Assembly: GCA_019636495.1 (NCBI GenBank)
Contig: JAHBXL010000004.1
Location: 1-64,000 of the forward strand
Origin: Phycisphaeraceae bacterium
GTDB lineage: Bacteria > Planctomycetota > Phycisphaerae > Phycisphaerales > UBA1924
DNA length: 64,000 bases
Direction of reading: 5' to 3'
The position numbers and the translations under genes are program-made. Each line of letters opens with the position of its first letter. The first letter of the stretch is position 1. The notes below the pieces were generated by a model. The model was not told the DNA's origin, searched no databases, and was given only the letters and a program-made list of their open reading frames with translations. Positions 29,049 to 36,918 of the stretch are shown in pieces.

Positions 29049-30197
29049 GTGACCCCCGCACCCCCCCCCCTCACCCCCGTCATCTGCGGCCCGACCGCCG
29101 GCGGCAAGTCCGACCTTGCCGTCGCGCTGGCGCTCCGCGCGCGGGAAGTGTGGGGGTGCGAAGCCGAGATCATCACCGCGGATGCGTTCCAGGTCTATCG
29201 CGGCATGGACATCGGCACGGCCAAACCGACCATCGAAGAACGCCGCGGCGTGGTGCACCATCTGATTGATGTTTGTAGCGCGGGCATCCTGCCTGTGCGA
29301 AAAGCAGAAGAACATGGGCACGATGCCCATGCCACGAAGAGTTTCACCGTCGATGATTGGCTCACGCTCGCGCGGAAGAAGATCACCGAGATTCGCGGGC
29401 GGGGCGCGTTGCCGATCGTTGTCGGCGGCACACACCTGTACATCAAGGCCCTGCTCGATGGGCTGTTCGAGGGTCCCGAGCCCGATGAAGCGCTTCGCGC
29501 GCAACTGACCGCGATGGAACCCGCTTCGCGGCGGGCGGAACTTGAGCGCGTCGATCCTGATGCCGCAGCGCGCATCCACCCCAACGACATCCGCCGCACG
29601 GTCCGCGCGCTGGAGGTCTTCCGCCTCACCGGCACGCCGATCAGTGCGCATCAGAAGCAGTGGGACCCCCCCACTCAACCGTCGCCAAGCAGCCCGACCA
29701 TAAGCAGCCCGACCGTTAGGGAGGGCGATTCCGCCGAAGGCGGAACTTCTGAGTGCGATGATGTTGCTCGCGGCTATGCCGCGAACGCCCTCCCTGACAG
29801 TCGGGCTGCCTACCAGCTCATCATCCTCGACTGGGAATCCGAGGCGCTGAACCGCCGCATCAACGCGCGGGTCAAGCAGATGATGGAGCGCGGCTTGCTC
29901 GATGAGGTCCGTGCGCTCGCCGCGGCGGGCGCACTGGTGCCCGGTTCGCAGCCCGCCGAAGCACTTGGCTACAAACAGATCCTGTTCCACCTTGCCAACC
30001 CCGCACAGATGCCCCTCGAGCAGGCCGTCGAGAAGATCAAGATCGAGACGCGGCGGTTCGGCAAGAACCAGCGGACGTGGCTGCGCCGGCTGCGGACGAC
30101 GCCGGGGGCGATCACCATTCCGATGCCCGGCACGCCGCAGGCCGATGCCGCGGCGAGAATCGAAGAGTCGCTGCGTCCGCCGGGCGTGAGGCGTTGA
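29049..30197 (+). CDS. miaA: tRNA dimethylallyltransferase with two in-frame mobile-repeat insertions
   Basis: Adds a dimethylallyl group to A37 of tRNAs reading UNN codons. GTG 29049 (GGAG 11 nt upstream) is chosen; GTG 29040 is also possible. The P-loop GPTAGGKSDLA, ADAFQVYRGMDIGTAKPT, VVGGTHLYIKALLDGL and RRFGKNQRTWLRR mark MiaA. The product is ~382 residues against ~310 usual. Two inserts explain the excess: about residues 76-97 (CSAGILPVRKAEEHGHDAHAT) between HHLIDV and SFTVDDW, and about 213-255 (SSPTISSPTVREG...NALPDSRAAY) before LIILDWE. Both lie at expected surface loops and keep the frame. The DSxQ serine is Ala here. Confidence 0.92.
   Translation: MTPAPPPLTPVICGPTAGGKSDLAVALALRAREVWGCEAEIITADAFQVYRGMDIGTAKPTIEERRGVVHHLIDVCSAGILPVRKAEEHGHDAHATKSFTVDDWLTLARKKITEIRGRGALPIVVGGTHLYIKALLDGLFEGPEPDEALRAQLTAMEPASRRAELERVDPDAAARIHPNDIRRTVRALEVFRLTGTPISAHQKQWDPPTQPSPSSPTISSPTVREGDSAEGGTSECDDVARGYAANALPDSRAAYQLIILDWESEALNRRINARVKQMMERGLLDEVRALAAAGALVPGSQPAEALGYKQILFHLANPAQMPLEQAVEKIKIETRRFGKNQRTWLRRLRTTPGAITIPMPGTPQADAAARIEESLRPPGVRR
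29275..29336 (+). repeat. Palindromic repeat family B inside miaA
   Basis: GGGCATCCTGCCTGTG (29282-29297) and CATGGGCACGATGCCC (29313-29328) form an imperfect inverted repeat around an AAGCAGAAGAA centre. The translated form (GILPV...HGHDAHAT) resembles repeats I recall in many planctomycete genomes. Here it is read in-frame within miaA. Only this copy is seen in the window. Confidence 0.7.
29687..29812. repeat. Palindromic repeat family A, copy 1 (inside miaA)
   Basis: Left arm AAGCAGCCCGACCGTTAGGG with AGGGCG (29702-29727) and right arm CGCCCTCCCTGACAGTCGGG with CTGCCT (29786-29811) surround two inner hairpins (TTCCGCCGAAGGCGGAA and CGCGGCTATGCCGCG). A second partial left end, AAGCAGCCCGACC at 29687, duplicates the start. 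The whole is translated in-frame and its TAA triplet is out of frame. Confidence 0.9.
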
Positions 30198-30605
30198 ATG
30201 CCCGACCTGCCCCCGAGTCCCCCGCGCATGCGTTCCGATGGGATCAACCCCGGATGCGAGAGCCGCGGCGAGCGCATTGTGGGACGGGTGACCTTGGTCT
30301 GCTTTGCGGCCGTGATCTGCTGGGGAACGGTGAGCGTCCTGTTCACTCCATCACGTGTTTCGCTCGCGTCGATGCTCATTCCCGTGGGCGCATTCACCAT
30401 CGGCGCGACGCTGGCCCACCGCATCGCTGCCCGCCGCGCCCGCCGCGAAGTCATCGCCGCGGACTACTGCTTGTGTCTGGAGTGCCGCTACCCGCTCGCC
30501 ACACTCCCCGCCGGGGGCACATGCCCTGAGTGCGGCGCGGCGTATGAGCATGAGCAGGTCCGCACCTGCTGGGAGTGGACCTTGGATGAGCATTGGCGAT
30601 CCTGA
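30198..30605 (+). CDS. Small membrane protein with zinc ribbon
   Basis: A 135-residue product whose ATG directly follows the miaA stop (TGAATG), implying coupling. Two hydrophobic helices lie at about residues 28-47 (VGRVTLVCFAAVICWGTVSVL) and 55-73 (LASMLIPVGAFTIGATLAHR). Then comes a zinc-ribbon-like module, CLCLECRYPLATLP with CPECGAAYEHE, ending in a Trp-rich tail. This C-x2-C...LP...CPEC signature is shared with the gene at 42165 and is common in planctomycetes. Its function is unknown. Confidence 0.75.
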   Translation: MPDLPPSPPRMRSDGINPGCESRGERIVGRVTLVCFAAVICWGTVSVLFTPSRVSLASMLIPVGAFTIGATLAHRIAARRARREVIAADYCLCLECRYPLATLPAGGTCPECGAAYEHEQVRTCWEWTLDEHWRS

Positions 30606-30726
30606 ACTGCCCAACGGGCTGTCTGATACCCACCCAAAGTGGTGAGATACAGGGCGTTCAAGGGCCGCCGAACTCATTTGTTCACGCATTGTAAGGATAT
30701 TCCCACCGGATTTCGATGCGGGGTGC

Positions 30727-30756
30727 TTGACCTTCGCATCGTCCTCCCCGTACTAC
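30727..30756 (+). promoter_or_regulatory. Candidate topA promoter
   Basis: TTGACC (30727-30732) and TACTAC (30751-30756) are 18 nt apart, about 90 nt before the topA start. Only the -35 box is a good match. Confidence 0.3.
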
Positions 30757-30843
30757 CCGAGGCCCCTCATATAGGACGGCGAGCGTTCCCAGCAAACCTG
30801 GGGCACCCCGCTGACCGATCAAGCGGGGCGGGAGGTCGGGGTT

Positions 30844-33789
30844 ATGACACGTTTGGCACAGGGCTCTATGGCCAAGACGATCCGTAAATCATCCAAACGA
30901 ACTGACGCCGCCGCGAGCGGGAACGGCGATGCTGCCGGCCGCGGCATTCCGGGCGGGGACAAGTCCGGTAGCGGTCGATCCGGCGGCAAGTTCGGCCGCA
31001 AGCCCTTCGAGCAGGGGCCGATGCGCTCCGCCGAGGGCAAGCAACTGGTCATCGTCGAATCACCCTCCAAGGCCAAGACGATCAACAAGTACCTCGGGTC
31101 CGACTACGTCGTGCTCGCGAGCGTGGGTCACGTTCGCGACCTGCCGGAGAAGAACCCCAAGGGGGTCAAGTCGCCGGTGCCCGGCGTGGACCTCGAGCAC
31201 GACTTTGCCCCGACATACGAAGTCGTCGCCGGGAAGCAGAAGACGATCACCGAACTCAAGAAAGCCGCGAAGGGCGCGCGGGAGATCTGGTTCGCGACCG
31301 ACCTTGACCGCGAGGGCGAGGCCATCGCCTGGCACCTGGCCGATGAACTCGGCATCGACCCCAAGGTCGCCAAGCGCGTGATCTTCAGCGCGATCACCAA
31401 GGACGAGATCGCCCGGGCGTTCCAGAATCCGCACCCGATCGACATGGACCGCGTGTATGCGCAGCAGGCGCGGCGGATCCTCGACCGCGTCGTGGGATAT
31501 CAGGTCTCGCCGCTTCTGTGGAAGAAGGTCGCCCGCGGTCTCAGCGCGGGGCGCGTGCAGAGCGTCGCCGTCCGCCTCGTCGTCGAGCGCGAGCGCGAGA
31601 TTCGCAACTTCATCCCCGAGGAATACTGGCAGGTACTCGGCCAGTTCGCGCTCTCGCCGCAGGAGGCCGCGAAACTCGGCCCCGCGTGGCGTGCATTCCT
31701 GTGCGAACGCGACGAAAAGGGACAGGGCCACTCGATCAAGTCGCAGAACGCGTGGCTCGGCGAGCACGGCGCGATCCAGGGCGAACTGGTCGAAGTCGGC
31801 GGGGAGAAACTCGACATTCGCGGCGGAGAAAACGCCGGCGCAGCCTCCGATGAGAACCTGATGAAGCGGGCCCGCCAGGTCGCCGAGTGGGCCGGTCTGA
31901 CCGACATCAAGATCGACACGCGCGAAGACGAACGCGGCCGCGGCCCGGCCAAGTTTGTCCGCACGATCTCGGGCGTGGTGTCGCCCGCGGCGAAGTACGC
32001 GATCACGAGCATAGAGACCAAGCGGAGCAGCGTGCGGCCCAGCGCGCCGTTCATCACCAGCACGCTCCAGCAATCCGCCAGCACGCGGCTGGGCTTCGTG
32101 CCCCGCCGCACCATGCAGGCCGCGCAGGCGCTGTATGAGGGTGTCGATATCCCCGGCGAGGGGCCGGTCGGCCTGATCACGTACATGCGTACGGATTCGA
32201 CGCACATCTCCGGCGCTGCGCTGAACATGGCGCGTGAGTACATCAAGAAGACCTTCGGCGACAAGTACCTGCCGGAGAAGCCCAACTTCTTCTCTTCGAG
32301 CAACAAGGCGGCGCAGGAGGCCCACGAGGCCATCCGCCCGACCAGCCTCGACTACCCGCCCAGCCGCGTGAAAAACGCGCTCAAGCCCGATCACTTCCGC
32401 CTGTACCAACTCATCTGGGACCGCTTCGTCGCCTGCCAGATGACGCCGGCGGAGTGGGATTCGACGACGGTGCTGGTCGCAGGTGGAGCACCGATAGCCG
32501 CCTCGGAGAGCCGGCCCAGCAAAGAGTGCGTCTTCCGCGCCACCGGCCGCACGCTCGCGTTCGACGGCTTCTATCGCGTCACCGGAGTGCCCAGCGCCGC
32601 CGAAACGGCGACGCTCCCGCCCCTGAAGGAGCAGCAGCCGCTGCACCCGTTCGCGATCGACCCGATGCAGAAGTTCACCAGCCCCCCGGCTCGCTTCAGC
32701 GAAGCATCGCTGATCAAGGCGCTCGAGGCCGAGGGCATCGGCCGTCCCTCCACATACGCGAGCATCATCGGCACCATCCAGGACCGCAAGTATGTCGAGT
32801 CGCTCGATCGGCGGCTCTTCGCGACCGACCTCGGCGAGGTCGTGACCGACAAACTCGTCGAGGCATTCCCTCGCATCATGGACCTGGGCTACACGCGCGA
32901 GATGGAGGCCGAACTCGACAAGGTTGAGGAGGACCACATCGACTGGGTGCAGATGCTGCACCGTTTCTATGGGCCGTTTGTGCAGGCGCTGGATGCCGCG
33001 CACGAGACGATGACGCACGCCAAGGCCGAGACGACCGCCGCGCCGGCCGATCTTCGCTGCCCCGAGTGCGGCAGTTCGATGGTCTATCGCTTCGGGCGCA
33101 ACGGCCGGTTCCTGTCGTGCGCCAACTACCCGACGTGCACCTACGCGTGCCCGGTGGATCGCGAGGGCCGGCCACGCCCCGCCGAGCACGCCAACATCGC
33201 CTGCCACAAGTGCGGCGCGCCGATGATCCGGCGCACCGGGCGCTTCGGGCCGTTCCTCGGCTGCTCGAAGTTTGAATCCAAGCCCAAGCCCAGGAAGACC
33301 AAGGGCAAGAAGGGCAAGAAGGGATCGGCGGAGCCAGTCGTTGAAGTTGTCGCGCCGGTGAACCCGGATGCGTGCGACGGCATCCTGAACATCGACAAGA
33401 AGGGGCACGTCGTCGCGCCCAGCCCGCCCGCGCTGCTCACCGATCTGCCCTGCCCCAAGTGCGGTGCCGCCATGAACCTGCGCGATGGCATCCGCGGCCC
33501 GTGGCTGGGGTGCAGCGCGTTCCCCAAGTGCCGCGGCCGCGGCAAGTGGACCGATGTGCCCGACGAGAAGCGAGCCGCGCTCGAAGCACAACTCGCCGCG
33601 CACACCAGGGCGCACCCGATCCCGATCATCCGCACGCTCGATGGCAAGCCGCTGACCGATGCACGGGGCAAGCCATTGCCCGATGCGCCGAAAGTGGAGC
33701 AGATGATCGAAGGCGGCGCAGGAAGCGTGCTGACCGGCGGGGCCGCGGCGGAAGAACGCGAGGAGGCCGCGCTCGAAAGCGCGGCGTAG
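30844..33789 (+). CDS. topA: DNA topoisomerase I
   Basis: Type IA topoisomerase that relaxes negative supercoils. The 981-residue product starts at ATG 30844, nine nt after GGAGG. A Lys/Gly-rich ~65-residue N-terminal extension precedes the Toprim start KQLVIVESPSKAKTINKYLG; DLDREGEAIAWHL completes the acidic site. The catalytic tyrosine lies in LITYMRTDSTHISG. The C-terminus carries three topoisomerase zinc-ribbon units: CPECGSSM...CANYPTC, CHKCGAPM...GCSKFES (missing its fourth cysteine) and CPKCGAAM...GCSAFPKC, with a Lys-rich linker between the second and third. Confidence 0.96.
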   Translation: MTRLAQGSMAKTIRKSSKRTDAAASGNGDAAGRGIPGGDKSGSGRSGGKFGRKPFEQGPMRSAEGKQLVIVESPSKAKTINKYLGSDYVVLASVGHVRDLPEKNPKGVKSPVPGVDLEHDFAPTYEVVAGKQKTITELKKAAKGAREIWFATDLDREGEAIAWHLADELGIDPKVAKRVIFSAITKDEIARAFQNPHPIDMDRVYAQQARRILDRVVGYQVSPLLWKKVARGLSAGRVQSVAVRLVVEREREIRNFIPEEYWQVLGQFALSPQEAAKLGPAWRAFLCERDEKGQGHSIKSQNAWLGEHGAIQGELVEVGGEKLDIRGGENAGAASDENLMKRARQVAEWAGLTDIKIDTREDERGRGPAKFVRTISGVVSPAAKYAITSIETKRSSVRPSAPFITSTLQQSASTRLGFVPRRTMQAAQALYEGVDIPGEGPVGLITYMRTDSTHISGAALNMAREYIKKTFGDKYLPEKPNFFSSSNKAAQEAHEAIRPTSLDYPPSRVKNALKPDHFRLYQLIWDRFVACQMTPAEWDSTTVLVAGGAPIAASESRPSKECVFRATGRTLAFDGFYRVTGVPSAAETATLPPLKEQQPLHPFAIDPMQKFTSPPARFSEASLIKALEAEGIGRPSTYASIIGTIQDRKYVESLDRRLFATDLGEVVTDKLVEAFPRIMDLGYTREMEAELDKVEEDHIDWVQMLHRFYGPFVQALDAAHETMTHAKAETTAAPADLRCPECGSSMVYRFGRNGRFLSCANYPTCTYACPVDREGRPRPAEHANIACHKCGAPMIRRTGRFGPFLGCSKFESKPKPRKTKGKKGKKGSAEPVVEVVAPVNPDACDGILNIDKKGHVVAPSPPALLTDLPCPKCGAAMNLRDGIRGPWLGCSAFPKCRGRGKWTDVPDEKRAALEAQLAAHTRAHPIPIIRTLDGKPLTDARGKPLPDAPKVEQMIEGGAGSVLTGGAAAEEREEAALESAA

Positions 33790-33828
33790 CACCGGCTTTG
33801 GAGCATCGATTCCATGAACACGCGGCCC

Positions 33829-33854
33829 CTCTCCCCGATCGGGAAAGGGGAGAG
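33829..33854. terminator. Hairpin between convergent topA and purB
   Basis: CTCTCCCC (33829-33836) pairs with GGGGAGAG (33847-33854) around GATCGGGAAA. It is placed to terminate both convergent genes, but no U-tract is present. Confidence 0.45.
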
Positions 33855-33867
33855 TGCGCCAAGCCGA

Positions 33868-35559
33868 TCAGACCTTCGGCCCGCTGTCTTCCAGTTTCGC
33901 GATCGCCTCGCCATACTGCTCGCGCAGGGGTTCGACGACATCCTTGATGAAGCGCTCGGTCTGCTCGACGCTGCGGCCGATGTACTTCATGGGGTCCATG
34001 ACGCCCTCCCAGTCGAGTTCGGCCGACAGCGCGCCGCCCCGCGCCTTGGACTGGAAGTTCTTGTCGACTTTCAGGCGGTCGAGCAGGTCGTTGTCGAGGC
34101 CTTCCTGCTTCACGCGCAATCCCGCCGCCTGCGCGTGCTGCCGGATGAGTTCGTGATAGTGCTGGCGATCGCCACCCAGTTTCACGCACGCCATCAGGAT
34201 GTTCTCGGTCGCCATGAACGGCAACTCGGCCATCAGGTTCTTGCGGACCATCGCCTCATGGACGATGAGGCCGCTCGCGACGTTGTGCATGAGGTCGAGC
34301 GCGCCATCGAGGGCGAGGAAGGCCTCGGGCAGCGACAGCCGCCGGTTGCTCGAATCATCCAGCGTGCGCTCCAGCCACTGCGTCGCGGTGGTGTCGTAGG
34401 CGTTGCCGACGAGGTTCATGACGAAGCGCGTGAGCCCGCAGATGCGCTCGCAGCGCATCGGGTTGCGCTTGTACGGCATCGCGCTGCTGCCTATCTGCTT
34501 GTCCTCGAAGGGTTCATCGAGCTCCTTGCGGTTGCAGAGCAAGCGGATGTCGGTCGCGATCTTGTGTAGCACACTCGCGCACGAGGCGAGATCGGCGAGG
34601 ATGAAGGTGTCGATGACTCGGGGGTAGGTTTGGCCAGTTAGACTGAAAGATCTCAAGGCGATGGTCGACTTCACGGCTTCGCACTTGAGATCATCATCCG
34701 ATGCGTTGCGAAGAGAGGTAAGGCGATGCTCGAGACGATCGGTGATTGTCGTGCTCTGTGCGGGCATCGACCGCCGCTCAGCAACAAGTCGAGAGAGTCT
34801 TGCGGCGGCACCGTCTGCGTGCTCGCGCAGGCTGACGCCGTCATATGCGCCTCGATACTGCTGTTCGAGCGTAGAGTCAAGGAATCGTGCATCGAGTTCA
34901 TCGACACGTTTGTGGCTATCGCCCAAGAGTGAAAGGAAAGATGCTTGTGTTCCCGTCGCCCCGCGAAGACCTCTGCGAGGCAGTCGGGGTATGCCTGCAT
35001 CCGAGAGTTTCTCCGCGCACAAATCGAGTTCGTATCCCCAGAGAGCGCATCGCCTTCCGACTGTTACCGGCTGCGCTGGCTGATAGTGCGTGTAGCCGAG
35101 GGCCGGTAGGGCCTTCCACGTCGAAGCGGCGGCACTCAGCGACAGCGTCGCACGACGCATCTTCAGGTCGATGAGCTCGATTGCATGTTCGAGTGTGAGC
35201 AAATCCGAATTACACACCACATCCTGACTCGTCATCCCCAGATGGATGATGCCCTTCGCCTTCGGGCACGAGTCTCCCAGCGCGTGCACGTGGGCCATCA
35301 CATCGTGCCGCAGCTCGCGCTCGTACTTCTCCGCGGCCTTCATCTCCGCATCGGTGATACCGCCCGGCCGCTCCACCACCGCGCGCAGCTCCTCCACCTG
35401 CTCCTTGCTCACCGGCAGCCCAAGTTCGTGCTGCGCCTCCGCAACCGCCAGCCAGATCTTCCGCCAGGTGTTGAACTTGTGCCGCGGCGACCAGAGGCGC
35501 AGCATCTGCTCGCTCGCGTTCCGCGTGGCGAGGGGGGAGGTGTATGTGTCGTAGGACAT
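33868..35559 (-). CDS. purB: Adenylosuccinate lyase, eukaryote-like type, with central insertion
   Basis: Cleaves SAICAR and adenylosuccinate in purine synthesis. The 563-residue product starts MSYDTYTSPLATRNAS (ATG 35559), resembling animal-type ADSL: HLGMTSQDVVCNSD, LGYTHYQPAQPVTVGRR, and the signature loop IGSSAMPYKRNPMRCERIC with the catalytic serine. ELPFMATENILMACVK follows. A ~75-residue helical insertion lies between KRVDELDAR and SLTGQTYPR (about 34650-34885), where animal enzymes have ~20 residues. The central third (about 34580-35215) uses far more AT-ending codons than the flanking thirds. A family A repeat starts 12 nt upstream of the ATG and no Shine-Dalgarno is seen. Confidence 0.93.
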   Translation of the reverse strand: MSYDTYTSPLATRNASEQMLRLWSPRHKFNTWRKIWLAVAEAQHELGLPVSKEQVEELRAVVERPGGITDAEMKAAEKYERELRHDVMAHVHALGDSCPKAKGIIHLGMTSQDVVCNSDLLTLEHAIELIDLKMRRATLSLSAAASTWKALPALGYTHYQPAQPVTVGRRCALWGYELDLCAEKLSDAGIPRLPRRGLRGATGTQASFLSLLGDSHKRVDELDARFLDSTLEQQYRGAYDGVSLREHADGAAARLSRLVAERRSMPAQSTTITDRLEHRLTSLRNASDDDLKCEAVKSTIALRSFSLTGQTYPRVIDTFILADLASCASVLHKIATDIRLLCNRKELDEPFEDKQIGSSAMPYKRNPMRCERICGLTRFVMNLVGNAYDTTATQWLERTLDDSSNRRLSLPEAFLALDGALDLMHNVASGLIVHEAMVRKNLMAELPFMATENILMACVKLGGDRQHYHELIRQHAQAAGLRVKQEGLDNDLLDRLKVDKNFQSKARGGALSAELDWEGVMDPMKYIGRSVEQTERFIKDVVEPLREQYGEAIAKLEDSGPKV

Positions 35560-35570
35560 GCCGAGACAAT

Positions 35571-35730
35571 AAGCAGCCCGACCGTCAGGGAGGGCGTTTC
35601 GGCCAAAGGCCGAAGCAGGTTCGGCTTCGGGAAGGCGTTTGCAGGGGCAGGCGGAAGTTGGTTCGCGGGCAGTTCTGGCAGCAGGCTCGCGGCTGCGCCG
35701 CGAACGCCCTCCCTGACGGTCGGGCTGCTT
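35571..35730. repeat. Palindromic repeat family A, copy 2 (between purB and RAYT)
   Basis: The 26-nt arms AAGCAGCCCGACCGTCAGGG/AGGGCG (35571-35596) and CGCCCTCCCTGACGGTCGGG/CTGCTT (35705-35730) are perfect inverted repeats. Inner hairpins TTCGGCCAAAGGCCGAA and CGCGGCTGCGCCGCG lie inside a 108-nt centre. This is the longest copy, and sits 33 nt before the transposase start. Confidence 0.95.
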
Positions 35731-35763
35731 GTTGGTCGGAGGCATGTTCGGTACGCTCGGAGG

Positions 35764-36237
35764 GTGTACACCGATCCGCTGGCCTACTTCATCACGTTCC
35801 GAACATACGGCTCGTGGCTGCACGGAGACTCGCGCGGCTCGGTTGATCGTCGGCACAATCAGTTCGATTCACCGATGATTCCGCAGAGCAAGGCACTCGC
35901 CGCGTCAGATGGCGATCAGCTTGCCCATCTCGCGGTCGTGCTTACTCCACCGCAGCGCGAGATCGTAACGGCAGCGATCATCGGCGTTTGCGAGCATAAG
36001 AAGTGGCGGCTCCTTGCAGTCAATGTTCGCACAAATCACGTGCACACGGTTGTATCAGCAGTGCAGCGACCCGAGTTCGTGATGAACGCCTTCAAGGCGT
36101 GGGCGACGCGGCGACTGCTCGAGGCCGCGGAGTTTGAGAAGGGGACACGCGTGTGGTCGCGGCACGGAAGCACGGTGTACCTGTTCAAGGAGGATAAGGT
36201 GACGGAGAAGTGCCAGTATGTGATCGAAGGGCAATGA
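35764..36237 (+). CDS. REP-associated tyrosine transposase (Y1/HUH, IS200-like)
   Basis: A 157-residue product from GTG 35764, the only plausible start, with GGAGG directly abutting. AYFITFRTYGSWLHG is the Y1 N-terminal strand. The HUH metal site is NVRTNHVHTVV. WATRRLL, VWSRHGSTVYLF and a terminal CQYVIEGQ supply the helix with the candidate nucleophilic tyrosine. RAYTs nick single-stranded REP palindromes at their base. This gene is flanked on both sides by family A palindromes (35571-35730 and 36236-36355), and its stop TGA abuts the right one. Its codon use is more AT-rich than the neighbours, consistent with transfer. Confidence 0.9.
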   Translation: MYTDPLAYFITFRTYGSWLHGDSRGSVDRRHNQFDSPMIPQSKALAASDGDQLAHLAVVLTPPQREIVTAAIIGVCEHKKWRLLAVNVRTNHVHTVVSAVQRPEFVMNAFKAWATRRLLEAAEFEKGTRVWSRHGSTVYLFKEDKVTEKCQYVIEGQ

Positions 36238-36355
36238 GCAGCCCGGGCGGGAGCGAGGGCGTTGGCCGCCAAAGGCAGAGCCCATTTGCTTGCGCAAGCC
36301 TGAGACATGGGTCGCGGCTTCGCCGCGAACGCCCTCCCTGACGGTCGGGCTGCTT
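36236..36355. repeat. Palindromic repeat family A, copy 3 (right of RAYT)
   Basis: Left end AGCAGCCCGGGCGGGAGCGA/GGGCG starts at the transposase stop codon; right arm CGCCCTCCCTGACGGTCGGG/CTGCTT (36330-36355) is identical to copy 2. The middles of the arms differ (GGGCGGGAGCGA against ACCGTCAGGGA). Inner hairpins include GCTTGCGCAAGC and CGCGGCTTCGCCGCG. Confidence 0.88.
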
Positions 36356-36375
36356 GTTCGGTCGGGGGCTTGCTG

Positions 36376-36389
36376 GGTCGGGCTGCTTA
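36376..36389. repeat. Half-site of repeat family A
   Basis: GGTCGGGCTGCTTA matches the outer 13 nt of the family A right arm. Read on the minus strand it is TAAGCAGCCCGACC, and its TAA is the stop codon of the gene at 36387-36782. Confidence 0.7.
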
Positions 36390-36782
36390 CTCCGCCAACC
36401 TCAGGCACCAACTCGGCCCCATCAACTGCCAGCGCCCGGCGATCCTGGACTTGCTGAACCACCTGCCGCGGCGGCCATGGAGGGCAATCGCGGTCCATGG
36501 GATGCTGAGCGCCTGTCCTCCAAAGAGCCGCATGAGCAGCGCGGGGCGCAGGTGCAGGCCGTAGTCGTCCGCTGCGACGTGCACCGACCAGCCCATGTTG
36601 ATGCTGTCGATGGCGAACGACTGGAAGGAGCGTCGGACGGCGTCGGCGGCGGGTTCTCGTGGCGGGAACGCCGCGGCGAGATCGACGAACATGTGCTTGA
36701 CCCACATCCGCACGGCCCACAGCACCACCGCGTCAACGGCGATGAAGATCGAGACGATGAGCCAGATGTGCGCGGGGGGCAT
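36387..36782 (-). CDS. Single-pass membrane protein of unknown function
   Basis: A 131-residue product. One N-terminal helix (IWLIVSIFIAVDAVVLWAV, residues ~6-24) is followed by a soluble region ending in short strands, INMGWSVHVAADDYGLHLRPALLMRLFGG, SIPWTAIAL, GRWQLMGPSWCLRL. This resembles small membrane-anchored PH-like beta modules, but only loosely. The stop codon TAA comes from a family A half-site, so the natural C-terminus may have been altered by the insertion. Confidence 0.7.
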   Translation of the reverse strand: MPPAHIWLIVSIFIAVDAVVLWAVRMWVKHMFVDLAAAFPPREPAADAVRRSFQSFAIDSINMGWSVHVAADDYGLHLRPALLMRLFGGQALSIPWTAIALHGRRGRWFSKSRIAGRWQLMGPSWCLRLAE

Positions 36783-36849
36783 GGCGGCGGGATGCTATCG
36801 GCGCAGCGCGCACCTATGCGCCGCCCGGCCCGACGGAATCGCGCAACGC

Positions 36850-36884
36850 AAAAACAAGGCCGGGACGCCCGAAGGCGTCCCGGC
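36850..36884 (-). terminator. Rho-independent terminator of the PEP-CTERM gene
   Basis: GCCGGGACGCC and GGCGTCCCGGC (36859-36869, 36874-36884) form a perfect 11-bp stem with a 4-nt loop. On the minus strand it is followed by TTGTTTTT, 35 nt after the stop of the gene at 36919. Confidence 0.92.
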
Positions 36885-36918
36885 GGTGTGTGTCGTCATG
36901 GCTTCCGCAGGTTGCGGT

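Noticed and set aside
35185..35763. RAYT gene extended upstream through the palindrome and purB
   Set aside because: The frame is open only because the palindrome and GC-rich purB antisense lack stops. The Y1 fold starts at GTG 35764.
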